Origin: Aquimarina amphilecti
GTDB taxonomy: Bacteria; Bacteroidota; Bacteroidia; Flavobacteriales; Flavobacteriaceae
DNA length: 64,000 nucleotides
Assembly: GCF_900109375.1 (NCBI RefSeq)
Contig: NZ_FOAB01000007.1
Location: 62,001-126,000, forward strand
Direction: 5' to 3'
Below the pieces are notes generated by a model. It saw nothing but the letters and a program-made list of their open reading frames with translations. It was not told the DNA's origin and did not search any database. Below are positions 1 to 9,391 of this stretch, one piece after another; the stretch's first letter is position 1, and each line of letters starts with the position of its first letter. The translations under genes and the position numbers were made by a program.

Positions 1-15
1 ATAAAATAAGGAGAT

Positions 16-1101
16 ATGCGACTTAAAAATTATTTTCAAAAAAATGGAGCTGTTGGGACCTTCCTTGCAGCCTCTCTACTTATGTTGACATCTTGCGGTT
101 CTTATGAGTATGCATCTTACGACGATGGTATTTATGGCGAAGCAAGAAGCCAAAGAAGTTATGAACCACAACCAACCACAACCAAAACAGAAACTAATTC
201 TAATTATTATTCTAATTACTTTTCAGAAAAATCTGCTCAGATTGACAATGTTATAGAGCAGGAAGCTATTTTTACAGATATAGATTCTTATTCTAGTGAA
301 AATTATAATCCTTCTGACACAACTAATGTGGCCTTAGCTTATGAATCTGGACAACCTGCATGGGGTAGTGATTATGATGAAGTATCGGTAAATATAATCA
401 ACACCGGATGGAATAACTGGGGATATAATGCCTGGGGACCTGGTATAGGCTGGGGATGGAACAACTGGGGATATAATTCTTGGGGATGGAATGCTGGATG
501 GGGACCTGGATTCGGATGGGGATGGAATGCCGGATGGGGATGGAACGCTGGATTTGGATATGGAAATCCCTATTGGTATGGTGGTGGATTTTGGTGTCCT
601 CCTTATTACAATTATGGATATGGCTCATTTGGAAGAAATCGAATCGCATATAATAGAGGTCTAAGAAATCGAGGATTTAGAAACGCATATGCAAGCAATT
701 ACAGAAGTAGAAGTACTTATAATTCTAGATCAAGAAACTATAGCAATAATAGATCACGAAGTCGTTCATACAATAGTAGAAGTAACTATAATAATAGAAG
801 AAGGATTTCTGCTAATAACAATAGAAGAACAAGAACCTCAACGTATTCAGGAGGAACTAGATCATCCAATAGTGGCACATATTCTCGATCAAGACCTAAT
901 ACCTCTAACAGAAGTAACACTAGATCCTACAGAGGAAGCTCTAGAAGCAGTTCAGGAACGAGAAGTTATTCTGGATCAAGAAGCGGAAGCAGCAGAAGCT
1001 CCGGATCCTACAGAAGCAGCAGTAGTAGATCTAGTAGAAGTAGTGGATCCAGATCTAGCGGTAGTCGTGGAGGAAGAAGCAGTCGTGGAGGAAGAGGTTA
1101 A
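16..1101 (+). CDS. Gly/Trp-rich and Arg/Ser-rich putative lipoprotein
   Basis: A 361-residue protein of unknown function. It starts with a lipoprotein signal peptide (lipobox LTSC, Cys27), so it should be anchored in an outer or inner membrane leaflet. Residues about 128-206 are a low-complexity stretch built from WGW, WNAGWG and NNWGY units. From about residue 207 to the end it is a very basic tail dominated by Arg, Ser, Gly and Asn (RSRS, SGSRS, RGGRG). ATG follows an AAGGAG only 2 nt away, an unusually short spacing. It could be a surface-exposed, self-associating or polyanion-binding lipoprotein, but that is inference from composition only. Overlapping frames in the repetitive tail are composition shadows. 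Confidence 0.8.
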   Translation: MRLKNYFQKNGAVGTFLAASLLMLTSCGSYEYASYDDGIYGEARSQRSYEPQPTTTKTETNSNYYSNYFSEKSAQIDNVIEQEAIFTDIDSYSSENYNPSDTTNVALAYESGQPAWGSDYDEVSVNIINTGWNNWGYNAWGPGIGWGWNNWGYNSWGWNAGWGPGFGWGWNAGWGWNAGFGYGNPYWYGGGFWCPPYYNYGYGSFGRNRIAYNRGLRNRGFRNAYASNYRSRSTYNSRSRNYSNNRSRSRSYNSRSNYNNRRRISANNNRRTRTSTYSGGTRSSNSGTYSRSRPNTSNRSNTRSYRGSSRSSSGTRSYSGSRSGSSRSSGSYRSSSSRSSRSSGSRSSGSRGGRSSRGGRG

Positions 1102-1239
1102 AACTTTCTTTAAAATTTCAAAAAAAAATAAATTTATTCGATTTAGATAGGGATGCAACTCATTACAAAGTGGTATCCCTATTTAAACCATTAACCTGTT
1201 ATGTAACAACAACAGGTTTATCAAATATTGCAACATATT

Positions 1240-2748
1240 ATGAAAAAGATATTTTTGTTAATTGGTCTATTATCACTATCCTTCATAAATGCCCAAGATA
1301 TTACAGATGCAGTAAGATACTCTCAACAAGAGATTTTAGGAACTGCACGTTTCAGAGGAATGAGTGGTGCATTTGGTGCTTTGGGTGGAGACATGTCGGC
1401 TTTACAAATAAATCCAGCAGGGTCTGCAGTGTTTTTAGGCTCCTCCGGATCTATAACCCTATCCTCATCAAACATCCAGAACGACACTAATTATTTTAAC
1501 GGTTTTAGTGAAGCCTCATCTTCCAATTTTAATTTTAATCAAGTTGGTGCTGTTTTTATATATAACAATCAAAGTCAATCTTCTATTCTGAACAAGATAT
1601 CACTAGGGATAGCATATGATCAAACCACTGATTTTGCAGAAGAATTATTTGCATTTGGAAGAAGTAATAATTCTATTGACAACTTTTTCCTAAGTGAAGC
1701 GCAAGGTATCCCTTTAGACCTATTAACACCTAGAGCAGGAGAAAGTCCAGATGATCTTTATGGTTTTTTAGGTGAAACACAAGGCTATGGAGCACAACAA
1801 GCATTTCTAGGTCATGAATCATTCATTATTGAAGCAAATGACCTTACTGATCCTAATAACACTGGATATTTCTCTAATGTTGCACCGGGAGTTTTTGATC
1901 AAGATTATTATTACGAAAGTACGGGTTTAAATGGAAAATTTACAATAAACGGGGGTACTCAAATACACGATAGGTTTTACATTGGTGTAAACCTAAATTC
2001 TCACTTTATCAATTATGATAAAATTACGAGATTCGAAGAATTTAATAATAATACAGGAAGCATTGTTAACGAAATTGCTTTTACCAACAGATTATCGACT
2101 ATTGGAGCAGGTTTCTCAGCGCAGGTAGGAGGAATACTAAAAGTATCACACATGCTTCGAATTGGTGCTTCATTAGAATCTCCCACATGGTATTATATCG
2201 AAGAAGAAACAACACAAAGAGTAATTACAGACGGAGCAAACGGAAGAATTAACTTAGACCCTAACGTAATTAACATATTTCCAGAATATCAGTTACGTAC
2301 TCCAGCAAAAGCAACCGGAAGTATTGCTGTCTTATTTGGAAAACGAGGATTAATTAGTTTAGATTATTCTTATAAAGATTATTCATCTACCGAATTTGAT
2401 TCTGATGAAGGTCTTAATTTTTCAGATCTAAATAGAGAAATCGAAAACACCTTACAAGGAGCTTCTACACTTAGAATTGGAGGAGAACTAAGGAATGGGA
2501 ACTGGAGTTTTAGAGGTGGTTATAGTTATGAAGAAAGTCCATATAAAAATGAACTTATCTTAGGAGATAGAACTGGATTATCAATGGGAGTAGGATATAA
2601 TTTTGGTAAAGTAAAATTTGATGTTGCTTATGACTATTCAGAACAAGACCGTATAGAACAATTCTATTCCAATTCAGCTTTCACCAATTTTGCAACAGTA
2701 GAAAGCTACAGAGATAACCTAACTTTCACTTTAAGTTTAAATTTGTAA
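1240..2748 (+). CDS. OmpP1/FadL-type outer-membrane protein
   Basis: A 502-residue outer-membrane beta-barrel of the OmpP1/FadL/TodX type, a family associated with uptake of hydrophobic compounds. The ATG at 1240 is preferred over an in-frame TTG at 1228 because it gives a clean Sec signal peptide (MKKIFLLIGLLSLSFINAQ). After it comes the family-like segment ARFRGMSGAFGALGGD followed by INPAG, comparable to the N-terminal NPA hatch region of FadL relatives. The C-terminus ends in an amphipathic strand (FTLSLNL). It is monocistronic, and its 3' end faces a bidirectional terminator shared with the convergent gene. The substrate cannot be told from sequence. Confidence 0.85.
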   Translation: MKKIFLLIGLLSLSFINAQDITDAVRYSQQEILGTARFRGMSGAFGALGGDMSALQINPAGSAVFLGSSGSITLSSSNIQNDTNYFNGFSEASSSNFNFNQVGAVFIYNNQSQSSILNKISLGIAYDQTTDFAEELFAFGRSNNSIDNFFLSEAQGIPLDLLTPRAGESPDDLYGFLGETQGYGAQQAFLGHESFIIEANDLTDPNNTGYFSNVAPGVFDQDYYYESTGLNGKFTINGGTQIHDRFYIGVNLNSHFINYDKITRFEEFNNNTGSIVNEIAFTNRLSTIGAGFSAQVGGILKVSHMLRIGASLESPTWYYIEEETTQRVITDGANGRINLDPNVINIFPEYQLRTPAKATGSIAVLFGKRGLISLDYSYKDYSSTEFDSDEGLNFSDLNREIENTLQGASTLRIGGELRNGNWSFRGGYSYEESPYKNELILGDRTGLSMGVGYNFGKVKFDVAYDYSEQDRIEQFYSNSAFTNFATVESYRDNLTFTLSLNL

Positions 2749-2774
2749 AACATATAATAAGTCGCTTTTAGATA

Positions 2775-2812
2775 CAAAAAGGAGTTGATTATTCATCAAC
2801 TCCTTTTTGTTT
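2775..2812. terminator. bidirectional rho-independent terminator
   Basis: A perfect stem with arms AAAAAGGAGTTGAT and ATCAACTCCTTTTT around a 5-nt loop, with T-runs in both directions. It lies between two convergent genes and can serve both. Confidence 0.85.
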
Positions 2813-2824
2813 TATAACACAACA

Positions 2825-5800
2825 CTATCTTATTAATGAAAAACTAGCATTAAACTCTTTCATTATACCATTTTCTGTATATCTCACTTTAAACCAATAC
2901 TCACTGGACGGTAATAGATTTCCATTATAAGTTCCATCCCACGTCCCTAAAGAACCTAAATCCTTTAAAAGCTTTCCTGATCTATTAAAAATTAGAATTC
3001 CATTAATCTGAACATTATCATTCCCTACAATCCCCCAACTCTCATGAAAACCATCTCCGTTAGGTGTAAAATATCTTGGGTAATCAACCACAAATTCCAC
3101 CGATAGTTCAATCTCTCCACACATAAAAACATCTCTTACATATACAAAATGCTCTCCTCTAGACACTCTGGTAAATATTGGAGAAGATTGCCAATCACCC
3201 GAATCTAATCTATATTCATACTCCCCTATCGCATCAGAACCTACCATCACCTCAATAGTGGCATTATCAGAAAAAGCACCAGAAAGCAATTCTACCGTAA
3301 AATCTTCTATTTGAGGTGGATATGACTCTACAACTGTTGTTTCTACTACAGAAACACACATTGTCCTGTTATTTGTTACTAATACAGAATATTGACCTGC
3401 AGTCGTGGGACTATAAATCGCACCAATTTCTCCAGGAATTTCATTTCCAGTTGTTGCTGTAACCCCAACATACCATTGAAAATCATAAATAGTATCATCT
3501 AAGCTTGTATCGATTACATCTGTTGGAATTAAATTGATAATCACTCCATCATTTTCTAAACAAAGCACATACTCTTCTTCCAAAGTAAAGTCAGGAAGTG
3601 CATTTACTATCAACTGAACTGGAATCACCCTAAAACAATCATTACCCATCGCTAATGGATCAACACGCACATATACCACTTGATTAAATATTTGCACGTT
3701 CTGATATGCTAAAGGAGATGAAATTGTATTCGCATTACCTAATTCAGCATCTTGCATCAACTCATAATAATCAATATTATAATCAGAGATACTCAAATCA
3801 TTAGATATGTCTGCATCATTTAAATTAAGAATATCTTGTACCGCCAAAGTAAGATCAAAAACACCCACACCTTCTTGATCCGACTCACAAGTCTCCAAAG
3901 CTGTTGGAGATATATTAAAATCATCATACAACGTAGTACGCAATTGAAGTGTTACACTAGAAAAACAACTATTATCCGTATCTCTACCCACAACTATTAA
4001 TTCTCTGATTAATGTAGTATTCATATAAGAAGCTGGATTAGGAATAGCATTATCCGTATCTACGTCGTTTTGAGACTCATAATATGCTAAAACAATATTT
4101 GTAGCACCTCCTGTAATCTGATCTTCTCTAAGCGTTAAATTATAAACAGTATTAACCTGATCACTACACAAATTAATAGGATCAGGATTAATTAATTCTG
4201 GATTATGAAGCACTTGTAAATCAAACGAAATTGTAGACCTAAAACACTCATCAACATCTGCAGTTCCATTATTGTTATCATCTGATTGCACTCTTACCCA
4301 TATTGTTTGTGGGTTAGACTCATTCGTAAACACACCTGTAATTTGTCCTGTATTATTTACAGCCTCAATTTCTGTTCTATGATAACTAACCAGCAATGTT
4401 CCAGTTTGAGAACCAATTACTTCAGCATTTTTTTCTGTTAAATCAAAAGTTGCTCGACCAGGATCATCACTACACAATCTAAAATCGGTCACGGGATTAT
4501 TTTCAGGTAAAGCCGCAACTTCTAACCGAATATGCTGTCCTAAACCTAAACATCCATTACTAGAACCATCATCAACTCTTATATATAGATTTTGAACAAA
4601 AGGAGACACTTCATTTCTGTGGTTCGAAAGATCAATGATTGCATTCTCTTCAGCCAAAGCATCTGCTAAATTTTCATAATATGTAACTATTAGAACTTGA
4701 CCAGCAGGATATAATGCAGTAACCTGATTTGTAGCATCACTGAAATCAAAACTTGCAATCCCATTAGTATCATCATTATCCATATTCACATCATCACAAA
4801 CCCTATACGTTAAATTAAAACTTGCTGGAATCTGAGTAGCAGACACAACTAAATCAATCTGAGCAGTTCTAAAACAACCTTTATCCGTTTCTATTCTTGA
4901 AAACACTGTACTATTTATCGGGATAGGATTAGAATACGCCGTAAAGTTGACAATTTGATTCGCTGGATCAGCATTTATAGCAGCAATCTCCGTAAGATAG
5001 TACGAGAAGAATTCATTAACAGCATTTGAAGAAATCAACGTATTAGCTTCTGACAAGTTAAACAAAGAAATACCATCCGTATCATCATCACATTGCAACA
5101 AAGACACAATCGGAGTCACAACTGGAAGAGGGTTAACTATTAACTGAAAACTTGTAGTCTCAAAACAACTTTGCTCAGATGTATTATGGATTCTTGCATA
5201 TACAGTCTGAGGATTAGTTATGTTCGAATAATTATTTGGCAATTCTGTCCCTAAAACACCGGCATCCGCATCAGCTTGAGATTCATATAAAGAAACAACG
5301 AAATCCACAGAGTTCTGAGTTCCTAAAACCTCTACTGCCACATTAGAAAGATCAAACTCCACGACACCGTTAGTATCATCACCATCCAGCGCATTATCAC
5401 ATAATTCTATATTCATAGGAACATTCGCTACTGGATTCTCATATACCCTCAATACAAAAGAAATTATTTCGAAACATATTTGATTCGTTCCACCTATCCT
5501 AGCCCATATCACTTGATCTGCTACAGTATTTACAAAATTATCTGGATCGATAATGATATTATCACTTGCTGCACCCGTATAATTTTCTGCATCTTCCTGG
5601 GTAAAATGATAGGTCACGGTAAATTCAGTTGGATCTTGAGCACCTAAAATAATAGACGTATTCTGAGTAAGATCAAAAGCCTCAATTCCATTACCATCAT
5701 CATCACATGCCGATAAATCCATAGGCGTGTTTGCAATAATAGGTGGAGTATAAAAAGTAATCAAAATTTCATCTGTCTCAGTATTCCCATCTATATCCTC

Positions 5801-6550
5801 TATTAACAATTGATACCTTCCAGTCGTCGTAACAGTATATGTAGGACTAGTTTCTCCTGAAATAATATCAAAAACCATTGTAGTCTCATTAAAAACAGAC
5901 CATTCATAACGTATTGCTCCATCCGATGTCCCATCTAAAACAACAGGATCAGAACCACAAATATCTTGGTTAGGCCCAAGTGTCGCTTCCAATATAGAAC
6001 AGTCAGTAGAGCCAGTACCACCTGTCTGCTGAAAATTAATAAAACCAGGTTGCTCCGAAAAATTAGTAATTAAAACAAGATAAAAGTCTCCGGCTGTAGC
6101 CGCAGGAATATTCATTGTCTCGACAGCATCTGGCAAATAACTACAATCTACTGTATTCCCTGCGGTTAGCTGCGCAGTACAAGGAGAAACAGGATCAGGA
6201 AATGGTCCGTAACATATAAAGTCGACATCTAACTGTGTTCCTGTTCCATCCTCATTAGTCGATTGTGAAATACGAAACGTTAATGCACCCGTATCATCTA
6301 TCTGCAGGTAATACCAAGCAGGGAAAGGCTGTGTAGTTAAACACCCATAATTCGGGCCAATTTCAGAACTACTAACACAACTAGAATTAGAACTATTACA
6401 ATTAGGAAAAACAATACCTGTAGTACTACAAAAAGGATCAGCGCCATCATCCCCTACAGAATCAGCACAAACAGAGCCTTGTGCGATACTAAAATTCGTA
6501 TAAATAAAAAAAAACAAAAATAATATGGATGCAGGTATACTTTTACTCAT
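2825..6550 (-). CDS. T9SS-secreted repeat protein with type-B (gliding-associated) C-terminal domain
   Basis: A 1241-residue cell-surface or secreted protein. ATG at 6550 is chosen over an upstream TTG, giving a signal peptide ending near SIAQG. The N-terminal ~180 residues match the N-terminus of the neighbouring paralogue (CSxx..FPN, CLTTQPFPAWYYL, LDVDFICYGPF). Next is an Ig/PKD-like segment, then about eight modules of ~95-100 residues, each opening with a Cys-Asp-rich motif followed by F-[DN]-L (for example ACDDDGNGIEAFDL, LLQCDDDTDGISLFNL). The last ~85 residues are the T9SS type-B sorting domain (YFTPNGDGFHE, IFNRSGKLL, WDGTYNGN, SSEYWFKV, SLIR at the end). Likely an adhesin; the ligand is unknown. 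Confidence 0.85.
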   Translation of the reverse strand: MSKSIPASILFLFFFIYTNFSIAQGSVCADSVGDDGADPFCSTTGIVFPNCNSSNSSCVSSSEIGPNYGCLTTQPFPAWYYLQIDDTGALTFRISQSTNEDGTGTQLDVDFICYGPFPDPVSPCTAQLTAGNTVDCSYLPDAVETMNIPAATAGDFYLVLITNFSEQPGFINFQQTGGTGSTDCSILEATLGPNQDICGSDPVVLDGTSDGAIRYEWSVFNETTMVFDIISGETSPTYTVTTTGRYQLLIEDIDGNTETDEILITFYTPPIIANTPMDLSACDDDGNGIEAFDLTQNTSIILGAQDPTEFTVTYHFTQEDAENYTGAASDNIIIDPDNFVNTVADQVIWARIGGTNQICFEIISFVLRVYENPVANVPMNIELCDNALDGDDTNGVVEFDLSNVAVEVLGTQNSVDFVVSLYESQADADAGVLGTELPNNYSNITNPQTVYARIHNTSEQSCFETTSFQLIVNPLPVVTPIVSLLQCDDDTDGISLFNLSEANTLISSNAVNEFFSYYLTEIAAINADPANQIVNFTAYSNPIPINSTVFSRIETDKGCFRTAQIDLVVSATQIPASFNLTYRVCDDVNMDNDDTNGIASFDFSDATNQVTALYPAGQVLIVTYYENLADALAEENAIIDLSNHRNEVSPFVQNLYIRVDDGSSNGCLGLGQHIRLEVAALPENNPVTDFRLCSDDPGRATFDLTEKNAEVIGSQTGTLLVSYHRTEIEAVNNTGQITGVFTNESNPQTIWVRVQSDDNNNGTADVDECFRSTISFDLQVLHNPELINPDPINLCSDQVNTVYNLTLREDQITGGATNIVLAYYESQNDVDTDNAIPNPASYMNTTLIRELIVVGRDTDNSCFSSVTLQLRTTLYDDFNISPTALETCESDQEGVGVFDLTLAVQDILNLNDADISNDLSISDYNIDYYELMQDAELGNANTISSPLAYQNVQIFNQVVYVRVDPLAMGNDCFRVIPVQLIVNALPDFTLEEEYVLCLENDGVIINLIPTDVIDTSLDDTIYDFQWYVGVTATTGNEIPGEIGAIYSPTTAGQYSVLVTNNRTMCVSVVETTVVESYPPQIEDFTVELLSGAFSDNATIEVMVGSDAIGEYEYRLDSGDWQSSPIFTRVSRGEHFVYVRDVFMCGEIELSVEFVVDYPRYFTPNGDGFHESWGIVGNDNVQINGILIFNRSGKLLKDLGSLGTWDGTYNGNLLPSSEYWFKVRYTENGIMKEFNASFSLIR

Positions 6551-6765
6551 TACCAATCTTTAAATAAATGATAAAACAGCTTTGTTTATTAAATTCAAGG
6601 CTTTCCTATATAAAACAATCATACCAAAAGAAACCCTAACAAATAATATCAGAAAAACTAAAAATAACTCAATGACAAAAAATTACACGTAGTTAGTTGA
6701 CAAAATTTAAAAAGCACTTTTTAAAAAACTACAAATACCTAAGAAAAAGCTGAATTTAATACAGT

Positions 6766-8298
6766 CTACCTAATTAAAGAAAAACTACCTGCAAATACTC
6801 TTCTTCCTCTATTTGGATCACGATCTGATTGCTCATTAAACTCCACTCTAAACCAATATTGAGAAGAAGGCATTAAATTTCCATTGTAAGTTCCATCCCA
6901 ACCCGCTCCAGTTGGGTTAAGTTGTTTTAACAATTTTCCCTGTCGATCAAATATGTATACTAATGCAGGAGTTGGTTGATCTTCTGGATTGATTAAATTC
7001 CAAGTTTCATGAAAACCATCTCCATTTGGTGTAAAATATTTAGGATATCCTAAAATCATAATATCTACGGATGTCCTCTCATTATCTGGACAATTAACAT
7101 ATCGAGCTACAATGCGATAATCACCTGGAGGAACTCCTTCAAATATTGGAGAAGACTGATAAGGTCTAGATTCTACAAAATTACCATCCATATTTACATC
7201 TCTATCTAATCGATATTCAAAATCAGTAAAGCCTTCAGCTTCAACTATTGGATCTGTAGATATTTCTGCTGTTATGGTATAACTACCCGAAAATGATTCT
7301 TCGGTAATATTATAACCAACTTGAAATGTAATTTGAGAAACATCCAAAACAGAAACTTGATCAGGAGAATCCGGCACTTCAACATCATTTACATCAAAAC
7401 CTCTTAACCTATATATTCCATTAGAAGTCACATTATCATAAAAAGGAAAAGTAGCACCAGGGATATCTACAAAATTAGTATCCCCTAAATCCGCCCTAGA
7501 CCATTGAAAGGTTTCTGCTGCAGGAACAGCCGGTGGTCCAGTACTTGCAGGAAATCTTCCTTCTATTGTTAAAGGGAACTCACCACAAGTAGCGATTCTA
7601 TCCTGAGGAATTCCAGGCTCTAAAACACTACAATCTGTAGTTCCTGCCCCATCTTCTCCAAGATTAGTTTGTTCTAATTGTATCACTCCCGCTTCATCAG
7701 AAAAATTAGTTATCAATACTATATAAAACTCCCCTGTTTGCGCGTTAGGAATTGTGAATGTTTCTATAAAATTATCATCTGATGTCCTTGCATAACTACA
7801 ATCTACAATATTGGTGTTATCTTCATCTCCAATATAAAAGTCGGGTTCATCTGCATTGTTAACACATTCAGCTGGACGAATATTATCTCCATCACCATTA
7901 AGATCGCATCCTCTAGACAGTTCATCATCACAATTAACTATAAAAGAAGTCTGAAATGGACCCCAAGCAATAAAATCAACATCAAGCTGTCTTTCGTCGC
8001 GGTCCAAACGGTTATCTCCATCAGTATCCATCCATTGCCTTATATCAAAAACCAATTCACCAGATTCATCAATAAGTAAAAAATACCAAGAAGGGTTTGG
8101 GGTAGTATTTAAACAACCAACTTCTCCTAAACCATCAATATCACCTATAGTATTAGGAAATGTTAATTCTAGAGAAGCATCAGAACAAAAGGGTTGAGCA
8201 TTTCTACAGGCGACATCAAAGTCCTGCGCGTTTATTAGTGCGCTGTTCAAAAAAAACAGCACAGACAATAATAAGATTTGAGGTAGTAATTTTGTCAT
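6766..8298 (-). CDS. T9SS-secreted protein with type-B C-terminal domain
   Basis: A 510-residue paralogue of the following minus-strand gene. Signal peptide MTKLLPQ..LINAQD. The N-terminal domain shares PFCSD, FPN, CLNTTPNPSWYFL and LDVDFIAWGPF with its neighbour. It contains Asp-rich stretches resembling calcium-binding loops (DTDGDNRLDRDE, DLNGDGDN) and a single Ig-like domain. It closes with the T9SS type-B sorting domain (YFTPNGDGFHETW, FDRQGKLLKQL, WDGTYNGNLMPSSQYWFRV, GSFSLIR). The series of ~95-residue modules found in the neighbour is absent here. Separated from the neighbour by ~215 bp of AT-rich DNA; the pair probably arose by tandem duplication. Confidence 0.85.
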   Translation of the reverse strand: MTKLLPQILLLSVLFFLNSALINAQDFDVACRNAQPFCSDASLELTFPNTIGDIDGLGEVGCLNTTPNPSWYFLLIDESGELVFDIRQWMDTDGDNRLDRDERQLDVDFIAWGPFQTSFIVNCDDELSRGCDLNGDGDNIRPAECVNNADEPDFYIGDEDNTNIVDCSYARTSDDNFIETFTIPNAQTGEFYIVLITNFSDEAGVIQLEQTNLGEDGAGTTDCSVLEPGIPQDRIATCGEFPLTIEGRFPASTGPPAVPAAETFQWSRADLGDTNFVDIPGATFPFYDNVTSNGIYRLRGFDVNDVEVPDSPDQVSVLDVSQITFQVGYNITEESFSGSYTITAEISTDPIVEAEGFTDFEYRLDRDVNMDGNFVESRPYQSSPIFEGVPPGDYRIVARYVNCPDNERTSVDIMILGYPKYFTPNGDGFHETWNLINPEDQPTPALVYIFDRQGKLLKQLNPTGAGWDGTYNGNLMPSSQYWFRVEFNEQSDRDPNRGRRVFAGSFSLIR

Positions 8299-8673
8299 GT
8301 TTTATATAACGTAGGTTAGTCTATTTTCTTGTGTAGGAATTAAATTTACTAATTTTAAAAATATAGAGTGCATAAAACAATGATATTATTTATAATTGTT
8401 AACATAGCTTTCACTAAGTAAAACGACAAAATCGTATCTTTGCAGCCTGTTTATAATTGATTTTATTTGAATTTGAGAAATCCCTTGAATTTATTGATAA
8501 ACATCGACATATAAATTGTAGGAAATTTAGAAAAAGAATTGCTTTGAGTTTTAAACAACCTAAGGTCTGATTTTGAAAGAAACATATATCGAAAAAACGA
8601 TGCGCTATAATTTAGTCAATAGCTGTTTTTACTCATAATTCTTTTTATTTGATAATAACAAAATTTTGAACTT
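8299..8673. other. folE upstream region with short reading frame
   Basis: A 375-bp non-coding stretch between divergent genes. It holds a -7 box (TATCTTTG at 8435-8442), implying a plus-strand leader of roughly 225 nt before folE. Inside that leader a 12-codon frame, MRYNLVNSCFYS, runs from ATG 8600 to the stop at 8636-8638. Whether it is translated is unknown. I see no clear riboswitch fold or terminator in the leader. Confidence 0.4.
8435..8442 (+). promoter_or_regulatory. Bacteroidota -7 promoter box (TATCTTTG)
   Basis: Exact match to the Bacteroidota primary sigma -7 consensus TAnnTTTG in an otherwise AT-rich gap upstream of folE. A canonical -33 TTG at the right distance is not evident (CTTTC is found there). 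Confidence 0.5.
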
Positions 8674-9351
8674 GTGAAGATAGACAAGGCCCTTGAAGCT
8701 ATTGAAGCGCTAGGTGATAATCATGTAGCTACTAGCGCGACAACTCCTCTGAGAGAAGATGCATTTAAATTAAGTGATCAAGAAAAAATTGCTTCGATCA
8801 GAGAAGATGTAAAGCATATTATGGAAACTTTAGGATTAGACCTTAGCGATGACAGTCTTAAAGGAACTCCTCAACGAGTTGCAAAAATGTTTGTTAACGA
8901 AATTTTCTCTGGATTACATCCTGAAAGAAAACCAGACGCCTCTACATTCGACAATAACTATAAGTACGGTGAAATGCTTGTAGAAAAAAATATTACAGTT
9001 TATTCTACCTGCGAACATCATTTACTACCAATAGTAGGCCGTGCTCACGTAGCTTATATTTCTAATGGTACTGTAGTTGGATTATCTAAAATGAATCGTA
9101 TTGTAGATTACTATGCAAAACGTCCACAAGTACAGGAGCGTCTAACTATGCAAATTGTACAAGATCTTCAAGTAGTTTTAAACACTAAAGATGTAGCTTG
9201 TGTTATAGATGCCAAACATCTATGTGTAAATTCTAGAGGTATTAGAGACATAGAAAGCAGTACAGTTACCAGTGAATTTGGAGGGAAATTTAAAGAAGAT
9301 GCTGTACGAAGAGAATTTTTAGACTACATAAAATTAGATACTACATTTTAA
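8674..9351 (+). CDS. folE: GTP cyclohydrolase I
   Basis: A 225-residue GTP cyclohydrolase I. It converts GTP to 7,8-dihydroneopterin triphosphate, the first step of folate/pterin synthesis, as a cytosolic homodecamer. The zinc ligands are visible: Cys113 and His116 in TCEHHLLP, and Cys184 in KHLCVNSRGI. LKGTPQRVAKMF and GLSKMNRIV are further family signatures. The start is GTG; no in-frame ATG lies near. Its N-terminal extension (ALGDNH..TPLREDAF) is typical of flavobacterial homologues. It opens a probable folE-cysS-yidD run with short gaps (40 and 8 nt). Confidence 0.97.
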   Translation: MKIDKALEAIEALGDNHVATSATTPLREDAFKLSDQEKIASIREDVKHIMETLGLDLSDDSLKGTPQRVAKMFVNEIFSGLHPERKPDASTFDNNYKYGEMLVEKNITVYSTCEHHLLPIVGRAHVAYISNGTVVGLSKMNRIVDYYAKRPQVQERLTMQIVQDLQVVLNTKDVACVIDAKHLCVNSRGIRDIESSTVTSEFGGKFKEDAVRREFLDYIKLDTTF

Positions 9352-9391
9352 TTTTATCTTTAACTAATAACTATAATCACTTATCAAAATT

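Noticed and set aside
398-649. Minus-strand frame inside the Gly/Trp repeat region, with an apparent His/Ile/Pro repeat protein
   Set aside because: It is the antisense shadow of the WGW/NNWGY repeat codons; no start context or independent support.
689-1150. Plus-strand overlapping acidic frame and its minus-strand Ser/Thr-rich counterpart
   Set aside because: Both are off-frame readings of the Arg/Ser codon repeats (AGA/AGT/AGC) of the lipoprotein gene.
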